Shown: piece after piece, positions 56,194 to 64,000 of the stretch | Layout of the letters: the number at the start of each line of letters is the position of its first letter | Position numbering within the stretch: the first letter of the stretch is position 1 | Source of the DNA: Sporothrix humicola | Lineage: Eukaryota > Ascomycota > Sordariomycetes > Ophiostomatales > Ophiostomataceae | Length of the DNA: 64,000 nt | Direction: 5' to 3' | Assembly: GCA_021396245.1 (NCBI GenBank) | Contig: WNYE01000028.1 | Location: 62,001 to 126,000 of the forward strand | Translations under genes and position numbers: made by a program | Notes under the pieces: model-generated | The model's input: the letters and a program-made list of their open reading frames with translations, nothing else | Database searches by the model: none | Told to the model about the DNA's origin: nothing

Positions 56194-58416
56194 ATGGCTA
56201 CTCTCAAAATTCCCAGGCTCAAGTCTCCTATCGGCAAGATGGGCGTCGGCCGGTCATGGTCCCTGTTCTCGCGGCCCCGCAAGACGATGTACCTTTTCGC
56301 TTCTCTCGCCTTCGTCTACCTTCTTTTGGTATCATGGAACAACGCTCGGAATCTGGCGTCTGCTCTCCGCAAGGCCGACCTTATCAAGGACGATAGGGGC
56401 GTCGGTGTTGTCTTGCAATTCGGCGGCATCGAGATCCAGAGTCCCAGTGCCGACGGCTTCGACGAGAACCAGTTGCCCTTCGACGATGTGAATGTGACGC
56501 AGCGTAAGAGCGACGAAGACATCCGACAGGAATTCGACAAGGAGTACAACGAGGCCGGCCGCAAGCCGGGAGCCGGAAAGCTGTACGGTGGGACACTGTC
56601 CAACCTGGTGCCGTCAAAAAACGGAAGACACTCTGACAGCGTCCAGCTCACACGGTGGAAGACATCGCCCAGCTTCAGCAGCGAACGGCCATACAAGATG
56701 GACCCGTATCCAAACTACAACTCGTGGTCGTGGCGGCGGTCGGGCAAGGCGCGGTATGTGGCATGCAAGGGCCCGCTGGACCGGTCGGCTGAGGATGTTT
56801 CGGTGTCAGCCTTCAAGGGGCTGCCTGCAGGCTTTCCCTCGCCCAGCATCGGCAGCTACTCCCTCTTTGACATTGATCAGGACCTGTGCTACGAGAGAGA
56901 CACGAGGCTGGGCATATACGCTCTGCCGCACGGGACACGCGACAACATCGACTGGGGCGACGTGCAGATTGACTGTATCGATCGCAACCAGGCCCGCTTC
57001 GACCTTGTTGGGCCGCCCAACGACCTGGTGAAAACGGTATACGGTGATCTTTCTGGCGAGGATGGCAGCAAAGGTGGCAAGATCAGACGCCGGGCAGCTG
57101 CTCAGGACACAGACTCTGCCACCGACGGAGCTGGTCGGCCGCCCTCATCGACAAAAATCCGCGAGCAGCGCACGGCGATCCTGCTGCGGTCGTATACGGG
57201 CAAAAAGTACACGGAGAATGACAGGTACATTATCCGGGCACTGGTGTCGGAGCTCAATCTGCGGTCGGGCGGCGAGTACCAGGTTTTCTTGCTGGTGCAC
57301 GTCAAGGACGAGAAGGTCAACTTGTGGGACAACCAGACCTACGAGAAATACCTTCAGACGGCGGTCCCCAAAGAGTTCATCGGCATGACGCTGCTGTGGA
57401 ACGACGACTTTGTGCAGGAGACCTACCCCAAACTCGAGAAATCCTACGAAGCCAGCGTGCACAATGCGCAGTGGCTGTCAGTGCAAAAGTTTATGCAAGA
57501 GTTTCGGGAGTTTTCGTTTGTGTGGAACTGGGAGATGGACGCGCGCATCACGGGCCATGCATACGACATGCTGGAGAAGCTTGGCTCGTTTGCCAGACAA
57601 CAGCCGCGGCGCGGGCTCTGGGAGCGCAATGAAAGGTACTATATCCCCGGGTACCACGGCGACTACGATACCGAGTTCCGGCAGTCGGTTGAGGCCATGT
57701 CGCACAAGCATGCAGTTTGGGGACCTCCGTCAGAAGACGCGCCGTTTATCAACCCGATTGGACCGCACCCACCAACAGACTCACCTCAGGAAGACAAGAA
57801 GTTTGAATGGGGCGTCGGCGAAGACGCCGACCTTATTACCTTGTCGCCTCTCTTCGACCCAAAGGACAGCGGCTGGGTTCTCGGAGGCCAAGTCTGGAAC
57901 TACAACGATGCCAACCACTCCTCCGAGTCGCTGCCCCGGCGCGGCGCCATTGTGACGCAGTGCCGCCTGTCTCGACGGCTGCTGGATATCATGCACGTTG
58001 AAAACCTGAGGGGCAACCACGTCGGGTCCGAGATGGCTCCGGGGACAGTCGCCCTGCTGCACGGGCTCAAGGCCGTCTACGCACCAATGCCCATCTTTAT
58101 GGACCGGCCAATGACCCCTGAGCGGCTGGCGCGGTGGTTCAACAACGGTCCCCGCGGTGGGTCGTCCGGTGGGCCAGACAGTGCCATGGGCTGGGGCCGC
58201 GAGGGCCGGTTCCGCGGCACGACGTGGTACTACCGTGCCGACCCTCCTCAGCGATTATACAGCAACTGGGTGGGCTACGAAGACAATGGCGTGGGCGGTC
58301 TGGAGTGGGAGATGGCGCACGGGCGGCCGTGTCTGCCGGCCATGTTCTTGCATCCTGTCAAGGACGTCGTGCCCACAAGTCCTGGATATGGAAGTGAATC
58401 AAGGTTGCCTTATTGA
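56194..58416 (+). CDS. DUF3405 family type II membrane protein
   Basis: Single exon, 740 residues from the ATG at 56194 (MATLKIPRLKSPIGKM). I prefer this start to the ATG at 56128 because the latter adds a pyrimidine-leader-like stretch. A short basic N-terminus precedes one membrane segment at about 29-47 (TMYLFASLAFVYLLLVSW), so the bulk should face the Golgi or ER lumen. The lumenal part from about 320 has the features of DUF3405: RTAILLRSYTGKKYTENDR, EYQVFLLVHVKDEKVNLWDN, FVWNWEMDARITGHAYDML (an acidic motif like the DxD of glycosyltransferases), GEDADLITLSPLFDP, and ENLRGNHVGSEMAPGTVALL. The family is fungal and uncharacterised; a glycosyltransferase-like fold is plausible, but activity is inference. 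Confidence 0.87.
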   Translation: MATLKIPRLKSPIGKMGVGRSWSLFSRPRKTMYLFASLAFVYLLLVSWNNARNLASALRKADLIKDDRGVGVVLQFGGIEIQSPSADGFDENQLPFDDVNVTQRKSDEDIRQEFDKEYNEAGRKPGAGKLYGGTLSNLVPSKNGRHSDSVQLTRWKTSPSFSSERPYKMDPYPNYNSWSWRRSGKARYVACKGPLDRSAEDVSVSAFKGLPAGFPSPSIGSYSLFDIDQDLCYERDTRLGIYALPHGTRDNIDWGDVQIDCIDRNQARFDLVGPPNDLVKTVYGDLSGEDGSKGGKIRRRAAAQDTDSATDGAGRPPSSTKIREQRTAILLRSYTGKKYTENDRYIIRALVSELNLRSGGEYQVFLLVHVKDEKVNLWDNQTYEKYLQTAVPKEFIGMTLLWNDDFVQETYPKLEKSYEASVHNAQWLSVQKFMQEFREFSFVWNWEMDARITGHAYDMLEKLGSFARQQPRRGLWERNERYYIPGYHGDYDTEFRQSVEAMSHKHAVWGPPSEDAPFINPIGPHPPTDSPQEDKKFEWGVGEDADLITLSPLFDPKDSGWVLGGQVWNYNDANHSSESLPRRGAIVTQCRLSRRLLDIMHVENLRGNHVGSEMAPGTVALLHGLKAVYAPMPIFMDRPMTPERLARWFNNGPRGGSSGGPDSAMGWGREGRFRGTTWYYRADPPQRLYSNWVGYEDNGVGGLEWEMAHGRPCLPAMFLHPVKDVVPTSPGYGSESRLPY

Positions 58417-58639
58417 GGGGTGGAAGAGTGGCGGAGCAGAGGAACTATATATGTATTAGATGGGTCTTTACTGTTGCTTTATTTTGTTTTGTCTTTGTTT
58501 CTGCTTCCGGTAATCATTTGCTTATGTTGCTTTTTCTGTCATTTATGTCGTTTGTATGAAATTCAATGCGATGCCTAGACGCCATATCTATAGTTTAATG
58601 GAAATGAGAACAACACAGTCCAACAACCTGTCCCCCCTT

Positions 58640-59590
58640 CTACGACGACTTGGCTCTCAGCGAGTTGTAGTGCTCGCCCAGGCCGAAACCGTGTCTGTAA
58701 TAAACCAGCCACAATGTCGGCTTCTCTCCGTCGTCTTTGCCCTCAGCTCCCGCCGGCGTGATCAGCTCGCTCCGCCCGTCGTGCAGCACCTGGATATTGA
58801 CGTCGTACGCGCTCGCCAGCGCCGACAGCTCGAGTTGGCCGCCCCATTCGGCCGTGTCACGGATTTGCGCAATGTGCGTGTCCAGGTCGGTGCCGTCTTC
58901 GGACGCGAGCAGGAACGGTGCGAAATCGTCGGGGTGCGCCTCCATATGCCGGGCGGCCACATGCCGGACGGCTCTGTAGGCGTCCAGCTCGGCGTCCTCC
59001 TTTTGTTGTTTCACCGTCTTCCCGAGCAGGTCCATCTGATCAGCCACGGCCGAGAAAAGGCAGTGTCCGTCCGGCCGGATCAGGTGCTCGACGCGGCCCG
59101 ACTTGGCAATCAGGGGCGCCATGGCGGCGCGCTCGACGGCGGCGTGGTCGACCATGTGGCTGGCCTCGTCGGCAGCTTGCGCGGCGGCTTCTTCTTGTTC
59201 GGCGGCGCGGCGGGCCAGTCTCTCTTTTTGGCGGTTCCTTTTCTTGGGTGCTCCTTGTGGTGGTGGTGGTGGTGGCTCCTTCTGTGTCTGTTTCTGAGCT
59301 GTGTCGCTCCCTCCTATTGACGTCTCGGCGAGCTGTTCTGCAACACCGTCCACTTGGTTTTGGTCCTCGCTGTCGCTCGCTTCGATTTCGTCGCCCGCCT
59401 TATCACCGCCCTCTGCGGCTCTCAGCTCCTCCTGGTGCTTCTCGCGCAGGGCGGCCTCCATCGCGGCGCACTCGTCGTTGACGCCCTTTCGTGTCTTCTT
59501 GGTCGCGTTCTTCTTCTTGTTGGTGATGCGGCCCTGCAGGTCGCGAAGTTCGCGCCGGTGGCGGGCCTGGATCTCCTCGATGGACTCCAT
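58640..59590 (-). CDS. otu2: OTU-domain deubiquitinase (Otu2/OTUD6 type)
   Basis: Otu2/OTUD6 enzymes remove ubiquitin and act on ribosome- and translation-linked substrates. Single exon, 316 residues from the ATG at 59590 (MESIEEIQARHRRELRDLQG); the longer frame upstream starts in leader sequence. The N-terminal half is a charged coiled coil, then a Glu/Pro run (KEPPPPPPQG) and another helical segment (RQKERLARRAAEQEEAAAQA). The OTU domain follows from about 165: the catalytic Cys is in IRPDGHCLFSAVADQM, and the His in VYYRHGFGLGEHYNSL near the end, with EWGGQLELSALASAYDVNIQ between them as in the OTUD6 group. Both catalytic residues and the DGHC context are intact, so it should be active. 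Confidence 0.93.
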   Translation of the reverse strand: MESIEEIQARHRRELRDLQGRITNKKKNATKKTRKGVNDECAAMEAALREKHQEELRAAEGGDKAGDEIEASDSEDQNQVDGVAEQLAETSIGGSDTAQKQTQKEPPPPPPQGAPKKRNRQKERLARRAAEQEEAAAQAADEASHMVDHAAVERAAMAPLIAKSGRVEHLIRPDGHCLFSAVADQMDLLGKTVKQQKEDAELDAYRAVRHVAARHMEAHPDDFAPFLLASEDGTDLDTHIAQIRDTAEWGGQLELSALASAYDVNIQVLHDGRSELITPAGAEGKDDGEKPTLWLVYYRHGFGLGEHYNSLRAKSS

Positions 59591-60387
59591 GGTGAGGATG
59601 GAGGGTAAAAGGAATTGTTTGAAAAGTCGCAAGTTGGTCGCACGTTGAGTTGCTTCGCCGTCGCACGTTCAAGGCGTCGTAAAAAGTTGAAAGCTTACAG
59701 GTTTTCGTGGGGTAGTTTAGGCAAGGCTAGAGCTCCTAAAACGGCAACTGCCAGACAACCTTGGTGGGGCTACATAGCCGCTCTCAGCCAAACACTATTT
59801 ACGATATAAAGAATGTCCCTCAGATCACATCGCATCGCATCAGATTACATTGCATCACGTAGAGTCAAGGAACATATTTGAGAACCACCAAATTTGATGT
59901 ATTCGTGTCAAACGACGCCTATATACAAAATAGAGTATGAAAGATATCTGTAAGCCCTAGCTAGTATAGGTCCTGTTGCCTTTTGAAGCCCAGAGAACGA
60001 AGGAAAGAAAAGACAAGGGTAGGAGAATGAGAGACAAAAATAAAAGATCAAGTCCTGCCAATTCAACTTGATGCATTGCATTGCTGCATCTGCCCGAACA
60101 AAATAAAAAAAGAAAGTCACAAAAAGACGGTGTTTCTGTGTGAAAAAATCTGTAGCGTCTCAACGCTTCTAGTCCCTTTTGTGAACCGCATAAAAAATGA
60201 ACAAATAACAAAAAAGATATCCCGCCAGCGGCACTTGAAAATTGCCTGCAAACCCCAGAGAAAGAAAAGCAAAATGAGAAACAAAAACGCAGAGTAAATG
60301 AAAAAGGATATAATGAGAGTCAAATCTGGAAACAAAACGCAAATGACAATAAAATCAAATCAAACGAAAAGAGAAAAGGGGACGAGA
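59591..60387. other. Intergenic: otu2 promoter and 3' flank of the ApsA gene
   Basis: About 800 AT-rich bases. A CATCGCATCGCATCAGATTA-type imperfect repeat occurs near 59827-59860. Short A-rich frames at 60076-60300 are not convincing. No gene called. Confidence 0.5.
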
Positions 60388-63300
60388 CTAGAATCCCTTA
60401 AAGGGGTCGTCGCGGAAGTAGTCCTCCTCGGTGCCTGCACGGCTGGCTGCATAATAGTCGTCCGTCGTCCGCGTTGTCCGCGAGTTGTAGCTGTCGCGGT
60501 TCTCGCGGTGCCGGCTGCGGCTCGCCCGCCGTCTCATCTCCTTGCTGCGCCGCCGCGCCCGGTACCGCATCTCCTCCTGTTCGTCCGGGTACTCGTCAAA
60601 CTGCGACAGAGCCAGCGGGCTGATGAACGCCTCCATGCGGACCGTGCCGATCGCGTCAAAGAAATTGTTCATCACCGCACCGCTCGGCCGAGACGACGCC
60701 TCAGATGTGCGCTGTGAGTTAGCACCGCCCGACACCGAGATGCCCCAGGATGACGCCTGCGACTGCGAAATGTCCGAGTTGGCGGCCGTGCTGTTGCTCG
60801 AGGCATGGTAGTAGCTGCTGCTGCTGCCCGCTGGGCCTGAGAAACCGCGGAACGACAGGGGAGGAGGCACGTGTCCGCCTGTGTTGCTGCGCTTGCGGCC
60901 GTGGACCATAGCCTGGCTCGACCGGTCGTGGAAGCGCGCAATCACCGGCGGCTCGGCCGTGTCACGCGACGTGTCGCGCTGGTGCGTCGAAGACGTTGCG
61001 GCCACTGAAGGCGCCGACTGGTAGGTGACAGACGGGGCAGACGTGTACGACTCGGCTGGCCGGTAGCTGGGAATGCTTGGCGGCACCGAGTCGGCATGCG
61101 ACGAGGCCATGCTCATGGGCGGCAGAGGAGGCGGCACTGTGACGGAAGAGCCAGACATGGTACCCAAGACGGCCGTCTTGTTCTTTGTGAGGCGGATCGA
61201 GTCACGGATGCCGCCCTTGCGGAGCTTGCTGCTCCGAGACGACAGGTCAAAGTCTGGTATCGCCTTGGGGAGGGGAGGCGGTGCTGTGATGTTTTCGGGG
61301 ATCGCTTGCTGGGAGTGGGCAAGGAAGGAGAGAGATGTGAGCCACAAGTAGTGGCGTTCGGGGGTCGTCGCAGTGAACTTGAGCGCCCGCTGCGGCGTCA
61401 GAATAAGAATCGACCGGTTGAACAGCTGGTTGCAGCCCTTGGGCGGCGGGTTATCGTCCTTGACGTCCAACACCGACTGGATCGTCAGCTTGCGGCCCGA
61501 CTTGCCCATCAGCGTGCTGTTGCTCGACGGCTGCTTGCTGCTCCACAGGATCGCACGCTCATACGGCGCCAGCCACACCCAGCGCTTGTGCCGGTCGTTG
61601 CTGCTGTCGTCGCGGCCAGCCGTCTCGGCGGCGCCAAACGACTTGCGCCGGCGGACGTACTTGTACATCCACTCACCCACCATCGTCTGAGCAATGGCAT
61701 CCACAACACCAGTGGCCTGGTTCGAGCTGTTGACCGACGCAGCGTTGGTCTGGTCGGTAATGGCCGTGTTGATCGACGCCTGGTGCGAGTGCTGCGGTCT
61801 GTACCGCGAGCCTGTCGACGAGCCGAATCTCGGCGCAGTAATGTCGTTGGTCGGCAGAGGCGGCAGGCCGGGGCTCTCGGGCTCCTCGTCGGCCGAGAAC
61901 GGACCCTGTTGCAGCGGCGGCGACCGGCTGCCGTGGCGTCTCGTCCGCGGCTTCACAGGAATGGCTGCTGCAGAGCGCACCTTGCGGATGCTGTTGGCAC
62001 GGTAGTGGTTGCGGCTGCCGCCACGGCGGTGGTGCCAGCCGTCAGCACGCGTCGGGCTTCTCTGACCATCGCTGGGAGCGCTGATGCTTGTGGGCGGCTT
62101 GCGAGAGCTTGCACGCGTCGGGATGGGGAAGGGGGGATCGCGGGGATCAGGCAGGCTGGGGCTGCGCGACCGGAGGCCCTGGTGCGTGGCAATGCCGTTC
62201 TGGATCATGGCCGCCTTGCGCATCACGGCCGACTTGTTGCCCGACGGGCCCAGGACAGAACCGCCGCTCTTTTCAAACGACATGCGCGACGACCGCACAG
62301 ACGTCTTGCGGCCAGTAACAATCTCGCGGCTGTCTCTAACATCGGCCATGGCATACTTGCTGTACGTCTCGGTGGCGGCAATGCTGCCCATCAGGCGAAC
62401 AGAGTTGCGAACAGAGCTGCGACGCGGCAGAGAGTCAGGAGAAGCCGTGCCACTGAGAGCGCCAGAGTTGCGCTTGTTGCCACTCCGTGATGAGCTGCCA
62501 GCCTTGGGCTTGGGAGCAGAGAGGGCCGTGCGATACTCAGAGTCGCTCATATCAGCATCGGCAAACTCATCAACCTCGTCCGAACTGCCGCCGTCAAAGC
62601 CAGCAAACAAACTGCTGATGCGGTGGGGACGGCGCATCGGGGCCTTTTGGCTCGACAGCGGACCGTCGTCGTTGTTGCCAGGGTAGGCGTCGTGCGTCTC
62701 CTCGTTGCCAAAGGCAGACGAAGCAGGAACAGGCGCAGCTACAGGCGCAGGAGGAGAAGAGGGAGGCTCGCTCGGTGTGCCTGACCTCGAGACAAGTCGG
62801 CGAGGGTTGCGTGGCGGCAGAGCACCAGGCGCAGGCACAAAGTGCTGCTTGCTCAGGTCATCCACAGCCGCCGCAACAGGATCAGTGATCATAACAACGG
62901 GAGACGATGGCCGAGAGGTAATGGCGGACGGGTGGAGGTGGGGAGGCAGGCGATCCAGGCGCTTGTCAACGCGGATCTCGTCGGTCTGCACAGAGACAGA
63001 CTTGGACTGCATCGGCCGAGAGATCTCGACCTGACAGCCAAAGTCCTTGACAAGGGGAGGCAGGCGGGGCTCACGGGGAGTCGTGGGGCGGCTTGTGGGA
63101 GGGTGAATGCTGATGCTGGGGATAAGCATCTGCGAAAGAGGAATGAGGCCAGGCTGCTGCTCGGGGATAGGAGAAGCAGGCGGCGTAGGGGGGTCAGTCT
63201 GCGTCTCGCTCGAAACCATGGGCGGCGCAACAGGCTTGACTGGGGTAGCAAGCGAGGCGCGCTTCAGGTCTTTCTCGAAAGGAGGCGACTTGGGCGTCTT

Positions 63301-64000
63301 AGGCGGGCTCAGAGGCTCGTCCGCCATCGTTTGCGAACCAACAGAGACCATCAGGCTGCTCGGCATGACAACCGGCTCGATGATCAGAGGACGGGCAATG
63401 TGCACACGCTTCCGGCGCTGGTTTGCTTCGATCTCGCCCCATTCGCCGCGCGACGTGCTGTCCATCGAGTCGTGAAGCGACGACCGGTCTGCACGAGAGG
63501 GAATCGGCGGCGGCGGTGCCTGGGGCTGCTGCAGCTCAATCACCGGCACAGGCTCCGGAGTAGGGGCCTGTGGTGCCATCTTTGGTGATGGTGGCGGTGA
63601 GTACTGGCAAGACGAGTTTGTGTATTCGACCTTGGGTGCTTTGGAAGCCTTGACGGCAGGAGAGGCTGGGGCCTGCTCTTCGTCATCCTCCTCAATTGTG
63701 ACACCCTCGAGGCGCTCCAGGACCGACTGGTTCAGGAAACGGCCTCGGGCTACACTGCCTGGGCGGCGAAGGCTCTCATTGCTCTGCTGGCGTCTGTGCG
63801 ACCGCGAGATGGTGCTGTCGCGGCTGTGGCTGCGACCATGCAGACGGTAGGACAAGACACTTTCGCGTCCACCATGGTCAGTCTCGTCCGTCTCGTCGCC
63901 GTCAAAGTTGAGCTCGTCGGCGAGCGAGTTTCCATTGGGCTTGCTAGGTAACACAGAGAAGCGGATGCTGTTCGTCATGCTCATTGTCCGTACACTTGCG
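60388..64000 (-). CDS. apsA: ApsA/Num1-like cortical nuclear-migration protein, 5' partial
   Basis: ApsA and yeast Num1 sit at the cell cortex and anchor dynein so that microtubules can pull nuclei. The frame ends at 60388 and stays open to the window edge. An internal ATG at 63984 would give 1198 residues, but the in-frame codons before it are open, and family members have a long N-terminal coiled-coil part, so the gene probably begins beyond the window. Most of what is seen is disordered, Ser/Pro-rich sequence. The diagnostic part is a PH domain at about 770-890 from the internal ATG (GEWMYKYVRRRKSFG, KRWVWLAPYERAILWSSKQP, LTIQSVLDVKDDNP, RSILILTPQRALKFTATTPE, HYLWLTSLSFLAHS), which matches the Num1/Mcp5 phosphoinositide-binding PH domain. 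The tail is Arg/Ser-rich. Confidence 0.88.
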   Translation of the reverse strand, partial: ASVRTMSMTNSIRFSVLPSKPNGNSLADELNFDGDETDETDHGGRESVLSYRLHGRSHSRDSTISRSHRRQQSNESLRRPGSVARGRFLNQSVLERLEGVTIEEDDEEQAPASPAVKASKAPKVEYTNSSCQYSPPPSPKMAPQAPTPEPVPVIELQQPQAPPPPIPSRADRSSLHDSMDSTSRGEWGEIEANQRRKRVHIARPLIIEPVVMPSSLMVSVGSQTMADEPLSPPKTPKSPPFEKDLKRASLATPVKPVAPPMVSSETQTDPPTPPASPIPEQQPGLIPLSQMLIPSISIHPPTSRPTTPREPRLPPLVKDFGCQVEISRPMQSKSVSVQTDEIRVDKRLDRLPPHLHPSAITSRPSSPVVMITDPVAAAVDDLSKQHFVPAPGALPPRNPRRLVSRSGTPSEPPSSPPAPVAAPVPASSAFGNEETHDAYPGNNDDGPLSSQKAPMRRPHRISSLFAGFDGGSSDEVDEFADADMSDSEYRTALSAPKPKAGSSSRSGNKRNSGALSGTASPDSLPRRSSVRNSVRLMGSIAATETYSKYAMADVRDSREIVTGRKTSVRSSRMSFEKSGGSVLGPSGNKSAVMRKAAMIQNGIATHQGLRSRSPSLPDPRDPPFPIPTRASSRKPPTSISAPSDGQRSPTRADGWHHRRGGSRNHYRANSIRKVRSAAAIPVKPRTRRHGSRSPPLQQGPFSADEEPESPGLPPLPTNDITAPRFGSSTGSRYRPQHSHQASINTAITDQTNAASVNSSNQATGVVDAIAQTMVGEWMYKYVRRRKSFGAAETAGRDDSSNDRHKRWVWLAPYERAILWSSKQPSSNSTLMGKSGRKLTIQSVLDVKDDNPPPKGCNQLFNRSILILTPQRALKFTATTPERHYLWLTSLSFLAHSQQAIPENITAPPPLPKAIPDFDLSSRSSKLRKGGIRDSIRLTKNKTAVLGTMSGSSVTVPPPLPPMSMASSHADSVPPSIPSYRPAESYTSAPSVTYQSAPSVAATSSTHQRDTSRDTAEPPVIARFHDRSSQAMVHGRKRSNTGGHVPPPLSFRGFSGPAGSSSSYYHASSNSTAANSDISQSQASSWGISVSGGANSQRTSEASSRPSGAVMNNFFDAIGTVRMEAFISPLALSQFDEYPDEQEEMRYRARRRSKEMRRRASRSRHRENRDSYNSRTTRTTDDYYAASRAGTEEDYFRDDPFKGF

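Noticed and set aside
61096..62490. 464-codon plus-strand frame inside the ApsA-like gene
   Set aside because: Antisense shadow of the GC-rich ApsA coding sequence; no domain and no own promoter.

Overview
The window is a stretch of nuclear genome from a filamentous ascomycete (Pezizomycotina, probably a Sordariomycete; that placement is inference). The evidence is GC-rich coding sequence; mostly short spliceosomal introns of about 55-75 bases with GTRNGT donors and CAG/TAG acceptors; no operons; genes on both strands separated by gaps of 0.2 to 5 kb; and families typical of these fungi, such as an ApsA/Num1 cortical protein, a DUF3405 membrane protein, a SUN-family wall protein and a Ser/Thr-rich secreted GH18 protein. 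I found no transposon, CRISPR array, rRNA or convincing tRNA.

Layout. 0.3-8.8 kb: hse1 (ESCRT-0) and atg13 (autophagy initiation), both on the minus strand. 8.8-13.6 kb: a gene-poor stretch with one possible frameshifted relic near 13.1-13.6 kb. 14.0-19.2 kb: a 1748-residue ankyrin-RCC1-BTB protein of the IBtk type with an RGG tail. 22.0-25.0 kb: an eight-exon mitochondrial oxodicarboxylate carrier (plus strand) convergent with a JmjC/cupin dioxygenase that carries a mitochondrial-type presequence. 25.5-32.9 kb: spt6 and a Thp1-like PCI protein, divergent across 1.3 kb. 34.1-35.7 kb: a GPI-anchored SUN/GH132 wall protein, then 5.1 kb without a recognisable gene. 40.9-45.4 kb: a multipass membrane protein and the PP2A leucine carboxyl methyltransferase ppm1, divergent. 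45.7-48.1 kb: spt3 (SAGA). 49.1-50.6 kb: a secreted GH18 protein. 52.9-54.7 kb: AP-2 sigma and ist1, convergent. 56.2-58.4 kb: a DUF3405 type II membrane protein. 58.6-59.6 kb: an OTU deubiquitinase. 60.4 kb to the edge: the C-terminal part of an ApsA/Num1-like protein, probably cut by the window end.

Most genes are housekeeping. There is a loose endosome/ubiquitin theme (hse1, ist1, AP-2 sigma, OTU) and a transcription/export theme (spt6, thp1-like, spt3), but no sign of a cluster that is co-regulated.

The most unusual structure is in spt3. The conserved first exon (16 codons) is separated from the rest of the histone fold by a 1392-base intron. The 3' 918 bases of that intron, on the coding strand, are one open frame of 306 codons that runs straight into the downstream exon in the correct phase. 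This predicts two isoforms: a normal 318-residue Spt3 and a 608-residue form with a basic, Pro/Lys/Thr-rich N-terminal extension. The carrier gene also contains a well-supported 10-base micro-exon.
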